Shown one piece after another: positions 7,338-14,050 of a DNA stretch of 25,389 bases. Made by a program: the position numbers and the translations under genes. This DNA is from CAZBGL01 sp964491375. Its GTDB lineage: Bacteria; Desulfobacterota; Deferrisomatia; Deferrisomatales; Deferrisomataceae. The notes beneath the pieces are model-generated. The model ran no database searches. It had not been told where the DNA came from and saw only the letters and a list, made by a program, of their open reading frames with translations. Positions within the stretch are counted from its first letter, which is position 1; each line of letters opens with the position of its first letter. The stretch covers positions 1-25,389 of the forward strand of contig CAZBGL010000152.1 in NCBI GenBank assembly GCA_964491375.1, read 5' to 3'.

Positions 7338-8200
7338 GGGACCAGGCCCAGCGGCTGCGGGAACTGGCGGCCCGGTCCCGCCCGGCCCCGGCAAGGACGG
7401 ACGGGGGCCGGGCCATCGCGGTCACCAGCGGCAAGGGCGGGGTGGGCAAGACCAGCGTGGTGGCCAACCTGGGGGCCGCCCTGGCCCGGAGGGGGCACAC
7501 GGTCACCGTGCTCGACGCGGACTTCGGGCTCGCCAACCTGGACATCCTGCTCAACCTGAACCCGGCCCGGAACCTGGGGCACCTGGTGCGGGGCGAGGCC
7601 CGGCCCGAGGAGGTGGTGGTGCAGGTGGCGCCCGGGTTCCGGGTGATCCCTGGTTCGTCCGGGGTGGAGGAGATGGCCGACCTGGACCCGGCCCGCCGCG
7701 ACCGGGTGCTGGCCCAGGCCTCGCACCTGGCGGCCGGGTCGGCCTTCTTCCTGATCGACACGGCCGCGGGCATCGGCCGGAACGTGCTGGACCTGTGCGC
7801 CGCGGCCGGCGAGATCCTGCTGGTGACCAACGCCGAGCCCGCGAGCCTCACGGACGCCTACGGACTCGTCAAGTTGCTGTGGTCCCGCGACCCGGGGGTG
7901 CGGGTGCGGGTGGTGGTGAACTCGGCCGCGGACGAGCGGGAGGCTCGGGCGGTGTACGAGCACCTGGACCGGGTGGTGGCCCGGTTCCTGGACCGCCGGG
8001 TGGAGTGGGGCGGCCACATCGTGCGCGACGACCACGTGCGGCGGGCCGCCGTGCGGCAGGTGCTGTTCGTGGCGGCCTACCCGCGGTGCCCGGCGAGCCG
8101 GTGCGTGGACGCCATCGCCCGGGACCTGGCCGCCGAGCCCGGCGGGGCGCGGGACGCCGCGGGTTTCTGGGCACGCCTGGCCGGAGGAGGGGCGGGATGA
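7334..8200 (+). CDS. flhG: Flagellar number regulator FlhG (FleN/YlxH), MinD-type ATPase
   Basis: The protein is 288 residues. FlhG limits flagellar number, stimulates FlhF GTPase activity and in some bacteria restrains the FlrA/FleQ-type regulator. The N-terminus MRDQAQRLRE carries the DQAxxLR motif known from the family to activate FlhF. The deviant Walker A TSGKGGVGKTS lies at 31-41, followed by DADFGLANLDILL (switch region) and a MinD-style DTAAGIG. The C-terminal membrane-targeting helix is not obvious: the tail is GGARDAAGFWARLAGGGAG, weakly amphipathic. ATG overlaps the flhF stop (ATGA). In many species fliA follows; here a TPR gene does. Confidence 0.94.
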   Translation: MRDQAQRLRELAARSRPAPARTDGGRAIAVTSGKGGVGKTSVVANLGAALARRGHTVTVLDADFGLANLDILLNLNPARNLGHLVRGEARPEEVVVQVAPGFRVIPGSSGVEEMADLDPARRDRVLAQASHLAAGSAFFLIDTAAGIGRNVLDLCAAAGEILLVTNAEPASLTDAYGLVKLLWSRDPGVRVRVVVNSAADEREARAVYEHLDRVVARFLDRRVEWGGHIVRDDHVRRAAVRQVLFVAAYPRCPASRCVDAIARDLAAEPGGARDAAGFWARLAGGGAG

Positions 8201-10191
8201 GGGCCGCGGCGGTTTTCTGGATGGCGGCCGCCCTGGTGTGGGCCGGGCCGGCCCGAGGGGGGCTCCTGGCCCGGGTGGACCCGGCGTGGAGCCCGTTCGT
8301 GCGCATGGAGGTGCCGGGATCGATGCGGGCGCTCGCGGCCGAGGCCCGGGAGCTGCTGCCGCGGGACCCGGCCCGGGTGGCCCGGGTGCTGGAGACGGAA
8401 CTCTCGGAAACGGCCGCCCCGCCGGTGGCCCTGCAGGGGCTTCTGGCCGACGCCCTGTACCTTGCCGGGGGCGACCGGCTGTGGGCGGCCGAGCGGCGCT
8501 ACCGGGGACTCCTCAAGGGCGAGCTTCCGGCCGAGGCGGCGGCCTGGTGCCGGTTCATGGCGGGCAGCGTGCGCAAGGGCCTGGGGTTTCCCGAGGTGGC
8601 CGAGACCGACTACCGCCAGGCCCTGGAGGGCGCTGCGGAGCCGTGGCGGGCGGCCCTTCGGTTCGACCTGGCCGCCCTCCTGCTCGAGACCGGCCGGCCG
8701 GCCGAGGCCGCAGGCGCCCTGGAGGCGTGGGTCCGGGACTACCCCCGGGCGGCCGGACGGGCCCTGGCGCTGTACCTGCTGGGCGAGGCGCGGGTGCGGA
8801 CCGGCGAGGGCCGGGCGGCCCTGGAGGCGTTCGAGCGGGCGTACGCCCTGGACCCCGAGGCCTGGAAGGCCCGGCCCGAGACGGGCCGGATGATGGCCCG
8901 GGCCCTGAAGGACGCGGGGCGGGTGGAGCGGGCCGTGGAGGTGCTGGAACGGGTGGCCGACGCGTTCGCCGGCACGCCCGAGGCGGACCGCGCGCTCCTG
9001 GAGGCCGGCCGGATCTGGGAGGGGCGGGGGGAGGTGGCCCGGGCCGCCCGCACGTACGCCGTGCTCCTGGACCGGGGCGCCGGCGCCGAGGCGGCCCGGG
9101 AGGCCCGGCTCCGCCTGGCCCTTCTGGGCGTGGAGCACGCAGACACGGTGGAACTGACCGAGCCGTTCCCGGCCTACCGCATCTTCTACCGGCCCCGGCC
9201 CACGCTCGAGGAGCTTGCCGCGGGCCGGGACGCGGCCACGGCCCAGCGGGCCGTGCGCGGGCTGGCGGACCTGGCCTACAGGGAAGGGGCCGTGGAGGAG
9301 TCGTTGCGGCTTCTCGCCCGCGCGTTCCAGGCGTTCCCCGAGAGCGCCGAGTCGGGCCGCGCCTACGAGGCGTTCATGGACCGGCTGGAGCGGTGGCTGG
9401 CCGAGCTGGCCCGGGACGATCCGGCCCGGGCGGTGGCGGTGTACGACGCCTTTTCGGGCCCGGCCGGGTGGGTGCCCACCCGGGACCTGGGCGCGATCGT
9501 GCTGCCCGTGGCCGAGGCGTGCGAGGCCCTGGGCGCGCCCGGCGCGGCCCGGGCGCTCTACGAGGAGCTCCTTCGCCGGGCGAGCCGGGTGCTCCCCCGG
9601 GAGGAGGTCGAGCGGCGCGTGCTGCGGGCGCGGGCCCGGGCCGGCGACCCTGCGGCCTTGGACGCGTGGGCGCGCCAGAACCCCGGCGACTGGCGGGCGC
9701 AGCTCGCCCGGGCGCGCCGGCTGGCGGACCAGGGCCGGGCCCAGGAGGCGGCCGCTGCCTATCGGGCGGCCGAGCGGGCCGCGCCCGATCGGCTCACCCG
9801 CTACCGGATCCGGGCCGAGGCGGACCGGCTGGGCCGGAGGGCGGCCCCCACCGCGAGCCTGCTCGCGGCCTGGGAGGCGCGGGCGCGCCTGTGGCGGGCG
9901 GCGGGACGGCCCGGGGACCTGCCGCCGCCGGACCCCCGGGTGGCCGCCCGGCTCCGGTTCGCCCTGGGCCGCCACCGGGAGGCCCTGCGGGCGTTTGCCG
10001 GCATCGCCGAGCCGGGGCCGGACGACCGGTTCCTGCTGTCGATGGCCCGGTGGCTCGCGGGCGACCGGGAGGGGGCCCGGGCCGAGTGGGCGTCGCTCGC
10101 CGCCGGAGAGGACCCGTTCTACGCCGCCCTGGCGCGCACCCAGGACGAGGTCCGGAGGCTCATCGAGGAGGGGGGGGGCGGCCGTGAGTAG
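8197..10191 (+). CDS. Secreted TPR-repeat protein of the flagellar locus, unknown function
   Basis: The protein is 664 residues and I do not recognise a named family. Residues 1-22 (MRAAAVFWMAAALVWAGPAR and on) form a good signal peptide, with no lipobox cysteine, so a periplasmic or outer-surface location is inferred. From about 113 to 300 there are at least five helical TPR-like units, for example LDLAALLLETGRPAEAAGAL-type and ALYLLGEARVRTGEGRAALE. More TPR-like sequence occurs around 345-390 and 480-600. There is no catalytic motif. The ATG at 8197 overlaps the flhG stop and follows GGAGGAGG; the stop overlaps the start of the kinase gene by 8 bases. Tight coupling on both sides argues that it serves flagellar assembly or its signalling. 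Alanine, arginine and glycine richness reflects the GC content. Confidence 0.8.
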   Translation: MRAAAVFWMAAALVWAGPARGGLLARVDPAWSPFVRMEVPGSMRALAAEARELLPRDPARVARVLETELSETAAPPVALQGLLADALYLAGGDRLWAAERRYRGLLKGELPAEAAAWCRFMAGSVRKGLGFPEVAETDYRQALEGAAEPWRAALRFDLAALLLETGRPAEAAGALEAWVRDYPRAAGRALALYLLGEARVRTGEGRAALEAFERAYALDPEAWKARPETGRMMARALKDAGRVERAVEVLERVADAFAGTPEADRALLEAGRIWEGRGEVARAARTYAVLLDRGAGAEAAREARLRLALLGVEHADTVELTEPFPAYRIFYRPRPTLEELAAGRDAATAQRAVRGLADLAYREGAVEESLRLLARAFQAFPESAESGRAYEAFMDRLERWLAELARDDPARAVAVYDAFSGPAGWVPTRDLGAIVLPVAEACEALGAPGAARALYEELLRRASRVLPREEVERRVLRARARAGDPAALDAWARQNPGDWRAQLARARRLADQGRAQEAAAAYRAAERAAPDRLTRYRIRAEADRLGRRAAPTASLLAAWEARARLWRAAGRPGDLPPPDPRVAARLRFALGRHREALRAFAGIAEPGPDDRFLLSMARWLAGDREGARAEWASLAAGEDPFYAALARTQDEVRRLIEEGGGGRE

Positions 10192-11395
10192 GGCGGACGT
10201 GCCGGGGGAACTGCGCACGGCCATGGCCCGGTTCCAGGAGGCCACGGCCCGGCTCCAGGCCTCGTACGAAAGGCTCCAGGCCGAGGTACGGGAGCTGCGC
10301 AGGCGCCTGGAGGCCAAGGACCGGGAGCTGGGCCACTCCCGCGCCGAGCGGGAGCGCCTGGCGGGGTATCTGGCGCACCTGCTGGAGAGCGTGCCCAGCG
10401 GGGTGGTGGCCGTGGATCCGGAGGGCCGGATCACCACCCTGAACCGGGCCGCCCAGGAGATCACGGGCCTGGGGCCCGAGAACGTGGGCCGGCCCTTCGC
10501 CGAGGTGTTCTCGTTCCAGGATCCGCCGGGCGCGGACCTGGAGAGCCTGGAGCGGAACCCCCGCCAGGTGGTCGCCCTCAGGAAGCCCGGGGGCGGCCGG
10601 GTGCTCCTGGGGCTGCGCGTGTCGCCGTTGCGCGGGGCCGGGGGCGAGGCGCAGGGCCGGGTGGTGGTGTTCCAGGACGTGACCCGGCTCAAGCGGCTGG
10701 AGGAGCAGGAGGCCCGCAACCGCCGGCTCGTGGCCATGGGCCAGATGGCCGCCGGCATCGCCCACGAGATCCGGAACCCCCTGGGGAGCCTGGAGCTGTT
10801 CGCCTCGCACCTGGCCGAGGAGCTCCAGGGAAGCCCACACCAGGAGCTGGCCGAGCACGTGCTCAAGGGGCTCCGGAACCTGTCGCGGATCACCGGCAAC
10901 CTGCTCCTGTTCGCCCGCCAGGTGGAGCCGCGCCCCCAGCCGGTGGACCTGCGGGACGTGGTGGCCGAGGCCCTGGTGTACGTGCGCGCGGCCGTGGCCG
11001 CAAAGGGGGTGCGGGTGGAGGAGGACCTGGGGAGCGTGCGGGTGCTGGCGGACCCGGACCTCGCCCGCCAGGCCCTGCTCAACGTGCTCATGAACGCCGT
11101 GCAGGCCGTGGACGAGGGCGGGCGGATCCGGGTGGCCTGCGGGGCCGAGCCGGACGAGGATCCGCCCGTGGGGCGGGTGGCGGTGTCGGACGACGGGCCC
11201 GGCGTGCCCCCCGAGGACCGGGAGCGCATCTTCGACCCGTTCTACACCACCAAGGCCCGCGGCGTGGGGCTCGGCCTGGCCATCGTGCAGCGGATCGTGT
11301 CGGCCCACGGCGGGTGGGTTTCGGTGGACGTTTCGGAACTGGGGGGCGCCCGGTTCGTGCTGGCGTTCCCCCTGGACGGAGCCGAGGGAGGATAG
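10184..11395 (+). CDS. Cytosolic PAS-histidine kinase, FlrB/FleS-like
   Basis: The protein is 403 residues, the expected sensor partner of the regulator that follows. In order: an N-terminal coiled coil (~10-65), a PAS domain (~63-170, with SVPSGVVAVDPEGRITTLNRA), the HisKA H-box GQMAAGIAHEIRNPLGSLEL with phospho-accepting H194, then the ATPase domain with N-box LLNVLMNAVQAV, G1 DDGPGVP, F-box FDPFYTTK and G2 GVGLGLAI. There are no membrane segments, as in FlrB and FleS, so it should read an internal signal. GTG at 10184 lies inside the end of the TPR gene; a G-rich tract just upstream acts as ribosome site. The frame is open far upstream, but that part is a shadow of the TPR gene. Confidence 0.88.
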   Translation: MSRADVPGELRTAMARFQEATARLQASYERLQAEVRELRRRLEAKDRELGHSRAERERLAGYLAHLLESVPSGVVAVDPEGRITTLNRAAQEITGLGPENVGRPFAEVFSFQDPPGADLESLERNPRQVVALRKPGGGRVLLGLRVSPLRGAGGEAQGRVVVFQDVTRLKRLEEQEARNRRLVAMGQMAAGIAHEIRNPLGSLELFASHLAEELQGSPHQELAEHVLKGLRNLSRITGNLLLFARQVEPRPQPVDLRDVVAEALVYVRAAVAAKGVRVEEDLGSVRVLADPDLARQALLNVLMNAVQAVDEGGRIRVACGAEPDEDPPVGRVAVSDDGPGVPPEDRERIFDPFYTTKARGVGLGLAIVQRIVSAHGGWVSVDVSELGGARFVLAFPLDGAEGG

Positions 11396-11396
11396 G

Positions 11397-12734
11397 GTGG
11401 CCGAGAGGCGGCGCATCCTGGTGGTGGACGACGACCCGGACATGCGGCTGGCTCTGGACCTGACCCTGCGCAAGGCCGGCTACGCCTGCACCCTGGCCCG
11501 GGACGGCCAGGAGGCCCTGGACCTGCTCCGCCGGAACCGGTTCGATCTCGTGGTCACGGATCTCCGGATGCCCCGGGTGGACGGCATCGAGCTGCTGGAG
11601 CGCATGAGCGCGGCAGCCCCGCGCACGCCGGCCCTGGTGATCACGGCCCACGGCACCGTGGACACCGCGGTGGAAAGCATGAAGCGCGGGGCCGTGGACT
11701 TCCTGCAGAAGCCCTTCGGCCCCGAGGTGCTCCTGGCCAAGGTCTCGGGCGTGCTGGCCCGGGCGCGGCCGGCGCCGGCCTCCCGGAAGGGGCCCACGAC
11801 CCTGGTGGCCGAGGACCCGGCCATGGAGCCCGTGCTGTCCCTGATCGAGGCCGCGGCCGCCACCCGGGCCACCGTGCTGATCACCGGGGAAAGCGGCACC
11901 GGCAAGGAGGTGGTGGCCCGGCGCATCCACGAGCTGTCACCCTGGGCGGACGGGCCGTTCGTGGGCGTGAACTGCGCGGCCATCCCCGAGAACCTGATGG
12001 AGTCGGAGCTGTTCGGCCACGAGAAGGGGGCGTTCACCGGCGCCACCGAGTCGCGGCCGGGCCGGTTCGAGCAGGCCCAGGGCGGCACGATCCTGCTGGA
12101 CGAGGTGAGCGAGATGGCCCCGGCCCTCCAGGCCAAGCTCCTGCGGGTGCTCCAGGAGCGGGAGGTGGAGCGGGTGGGGGGTCGGCGCCCCATCCCCCTG
12201 GACCTGCGGGTGGTGGCCACCACGAACCGGGACCTTCCCGAGGAGGTCCGAAGGGGCCGGTTCCGCGAGGACCTGTACTACCGCCTCCAGGTGATCCCCA
12301 TCCACGTGCCGCCCCTGCGGGAGCGGCCGAGGGACGTGCTGCCCCTGGCGCGCCACTTCCTGGAGCGGGCCTGCGCCGCCTACCGGCTGCCGCCCGCGCG
12401 GCTCACGGCCGCGGCCGAGCGGGCCCTGGAGGCGCACACCTGGCCCGGCAACGTGCGGGAACTCCAGAACGCGGTGGAACGGGCCGCCGTGCTCGCCCGG
12501 GGCGGGGACATCCGGCCCGAGCACCTGCTCCTGGACGGCGGCGTGGCCGGGCCGGACACGGGCATCCGGGTGGACGGCACGCTGGCGGACATGGAGCGGC
12601 GGATCATCCTGGCCGCCTACGAACGGCACGGCCGCAACAAGAAGGCCACGGCCCGGGCCCTGGGGATCAACGTGAAGACCCTCCGGGCCAAGCTGCGGGC
12701 CTACGGGGTGGACCGGGAGGGGGAGGCGGGGTGA
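11397..12734 (+). CDS. Sigma54-dependent response regulator, FlrC/FleR-like
   Basis: The protein is 445 residues with three domains. The receiver (1-120) has D11-D13 and the phospho-acceptor D55 in LVVTDLRMPRVDG. The AAA+ domain (~135-370) has Walker A GESGTGKE at 164-171, the sigma54-contact loop GAFTGA at 211-216 and Walker B TILLDEVSEM at 231-240. The C-terminal Fis-type helix-turn-helix ends NKKATARALGINVKTLRAKL. All residues needed for phosphorylation-controlled activation of sigma54 RNA polymerase are present. The GTG at 11397 comes one base after the kinase stop, with GGGAGG close upstream. A near-consensus sigma54 promoter starts 75 bases after its stop, the likely target. I infer an FlrC/FleR role from position; an NtrC-type relative cannot be excluded by sequence alone. 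Confidence 0.9.
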   Translation: MAERRRILVVDDDPDMRLALDLTLRKAGYACTLARDGQEALDLLRRNRFDLVVTDLRMPRVDGIELLERMSAAAPRTPALVITAHGTVDTAVESMKRGAVDFLQKPFGPEVLLAKVSGVLARARPAPASRKGPTTLVAEDPAMEPVLSLIEAAAATRATVLITGESGTGKEVVARRIHELSPWADGPFVGVNCAAIPENLMESELFGHEKGAFTGATESRPGRFEQAQGGTILLDEVSEMAPALQAKLLRVLQEREVERVGGRRPIPLDLRVVATTNRDLPEEVRRGRFREDLYYRLQVIPIHVPPLRERPRDVLPLARHFLERACAAYRLPPARLTAAAERALEAHTWPGNVRELQNAVERAAVLARGGDIRPEHLLLDGGVAGPDTGIRVDGTLADMERRIILAAYERHGRNKKATARALGINVKTLRAKLRAYGVDREGEAG

Positions 12735-12739
12735 GGCCG

Positions 12740-12775
12740 CCCCCCGGGGGGGAGAGGGTTTCCCCCCCCGGGGGG
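12740..12775. other. All-G:C inverted repeat downstream of the flrC-like gene
   Basis: C6G7 (12740-12752) can pair with C7G6 (12763-12775) through 13 G:C pairs across a 10-base loop, and each arm is itself a palindrome. No T-run follows, so it is not a standard intrinsic terminator, but such a stem could slow polymerase or protect the mRNA end. It begins 6 bases after the stop codon and lies upstream of the sigma54 promoter. Confidence 0.6.
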
Positions 12776-12808
12776 TGGAGGGCGCCCATCCGCCGGGGCC
12801 CGTCCGTG

Positions 12809-12823
12809 GGCACGGGTCTTGCT
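12809..12823 (+). promoter_or_regulatory. Sigma54 promoter of the flgB operon
   Basis: GGCACG (12809-12814), four bases, TTGCT (12819-12823). This matches the sigma54 consensus (T)GGCACG-N4-TTGC(A/T) at every core position, with exactly ten bases between the -24 GG and -12 GC. Predicted start is near 12834, about 70 bases before flgB. The gene immediately upstream encodes a sigma54 activator with an intact GAFTGA loop, which strongly supports function. Confidence 0.85.
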
Positions 12824-12842
12824 AGAGGGGAGGGGGCAAGGT

Positions 12843-12867
12843 GGCTGACGGCTGTCGGCCCTCAGCC
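12843..12867. repeat. Second member of the dispersed GGCTGAC/CTGTCGGC repeat
   Basis: The blocks GGCTGAC and CTGTCGGC match the reverse complement of the repeat at 221-269. The ends GGCTGA and TCAGCC are inverted, so a small hairpin can form. It sits between the predicted sigma54 start and the flgB ribosome site, that is, inside the operon leader. Confidence 0.5.
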
Positions 12868-12905
12868 GTGTAGACGCTGGACTTGGGGCGAGCAGGAGGT
12901 GTACC

Positions 12906-13298
12906 GTGGGATGGTTCGAGGCCGTGGACCGGTACGTGGATCCCCTGGTGACCCACATGCGTTACCGCCAGCACCGGCACGCGGCCATCGCGTCCAACAT
13001 CGCCAACGCCGACACGCCGGGCTACCGGGCCGTGGACGTGACGTTCGAGCAGGCCCTGGGCCGGGCCCTGGAGCTGGCCACCACCCATCCCGCGCACCGT
13101 CCGGGCGTGAGGGCGGCCGCCCGGGAGGCGGTGGTGCCGGCCGGGGGGATCCCCCGCCGGGACGGCAACGACGTGGACGTTGACCGGGAGATGGCCAAGC
13201 TGGCCCGCAACCAGATCGAGTACCAGTTCCTGGCCCGGGTGCTCGGTGGGCGGTTCCGGAAACTGAAGGAGGCCATCACCGGGAGGAGCACGCCATGA
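12906..13298 (+). CDS. flgB: Flagellar proximal rod protein FlgB
   Basis: The protein is 130 residues, a usual FlgB length. FlgB builds the proximal rod on the MS ring. The conserved N-terminal rod/hook signature is present: RQHRHAAIASNIANADTPGY (residues ~22-41), and the C-terminal helix runs through DVDVDREMAKLARNQIEYQF, typical of FlgB. The GTG at 12906 has AGGAGG at 12894-12899. It is the first gene of the sigma54-driven operon and its stop overlaps the flgC start (ATGA). Confidence 0.94.
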   Translation: MGWFEAVDRYVDPLVTHMRYRQHRHAAIASNIANADTPGYRAVDVTFEQALGRALELATTHPAHRPGVRAAAREAVVPAGGIPRRDGNDVDVDREMAKLARNQIEYQFLARVLGGRFRKLKEAITGRSTP

Positions 13299-13711
13299 CG
13301 CTGTTCCAGATCCTGGACGTGTCGGCCTCGGGGCTGGCGGCCCAGCGGCTGCGCATGGAGACCGTGGCCTCCAACCTGGCCAACGCGGAGTCCACGCGCA
13401 CGCCCGAGGGCGGGCCGTACCGGCGGCGCGACGTGGTGTTCGAGGCCGTGCCGGTCCGGCCGTTTCGTTCGGCCCTGGACGCGGCGGTGCGCAAGGTCCG
13501 GGTGGCGGACGTGGTGGTCGACCCCTCGCCGCCCCGGCTCAAGTACGAACCCGGGCATCCCGATGCGGACCCACAGGGGTTCGTGGCCTATCCCAACGTG
13601 GAACTGCCCGTGGAGATGGTCAACCTGGTCAGCGCGGCCCGCTCGTACGAGGCCAACGTCACGGTGATCGAGGCCACCAAGTCCATGCTGCTGCGGGCCC
13701 TGGAGATCTGA
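13295..13711 (+). CDS. flgC: Flagellar proximal rod protein FlgC
   Basis: The protein is 138 residues. FlgC is a proximal rod subunit. The N-terminus LDVSASGLAAQRLRMETVAS followed by NLANAEST is the rod-protein signature, and the C-terminus VEMVNLVSAARSYEANVTVIEATKSM (shown as two joined parts, ~108-133) forms the matching helix of the D0 domain. FlgC-typical PYRRRDVVFEA follows the signature. The start overlaps the flgB stop by 4 bases, so translation is probably coupled. Confidence 0.94.
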   Translation: MTLFQILDVSASGLAAQRLRMETVASNLANAESTRTPEGGPYRRRDVVFEAVPVRPFRSALDAAVRKVRVADVVVDPSPPRLKYEPGHPDADPQGFVAYPNVELPVEMVNLVSAARSYEANVTVIEATKSMLLRALEI

Positions 13712-13742
13712 ACCCGCGGTCCGATGCGCTGAGGAGTCGCCC

Positions 13743-14039
13743 ATGGTCAAGGAGATCGGGGGCATCGCCCCGCCGGGATCCCCTCCGGCCGGAAAGCCGG
13801 CATCCCCCAAGGAGGCGGGAGGCAGGAGCTTCGGCGAGTTTCTCTCGGAGAGCCTCCGCAAGGTGGACGCCCTCCAGAAGGAGGCGGACGCGGCCGTGGC
13901 CCGGGCCGCCGCGGGCGAGGGGGACATCCAGGAGGCCATGGTGGCCATTGAAAAGGCCGACGTGGCCTTCAAGCTCATGATGGAGATCCGGCAGAAGATC
14001 CTGGACGCCTATCAGGAGATCATGCGCATGCAGGTGTGA
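13743..14039 (+). CDS. fliE: Flagellar MS ring-rod junction protein FliE
   Basis: The protein is 98 residues, normal for FliE, which joins the MS ring to the rod and is needed for early export. The first ~35 residues are a flexible proline/glycine-rich stretch. The family part starts at FGEFLSESLRKVDALQKEAD and continues through GEGDIQEAMVAIEKADVAFK to the conserved end MMEIRQKILDAYQEIMRMQV. The ATG has GAGGAG upstream. Placement between flgC and fliF is standard. Confidence 0.93.
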   Translation: MVKEIGGIAPPGSPPAGKPASPKEAGGRSFGEFLSESLRKVDALQKEADAAVARAAAGEGDIQEAMVAIEKADVAFKLMMEIRQKILDAYQEIMRMQV

Positions 14040-14050
14040 GGGCCTGATCC

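Noticed and set aside
8098..8118. Cysteine pair near the end of FlhG considered as a metal site
   Set aside because: Only two cysteines in CPASRC with no partner residues; not a recognised site in the family.
8077..11229. Minus-strand open frame of 1050 codons opposite the TPR and kinase genes
   Set aside because: Arginine-, serine- and proline-rich shadow of the plus-strand genes, with no recognisable domain.
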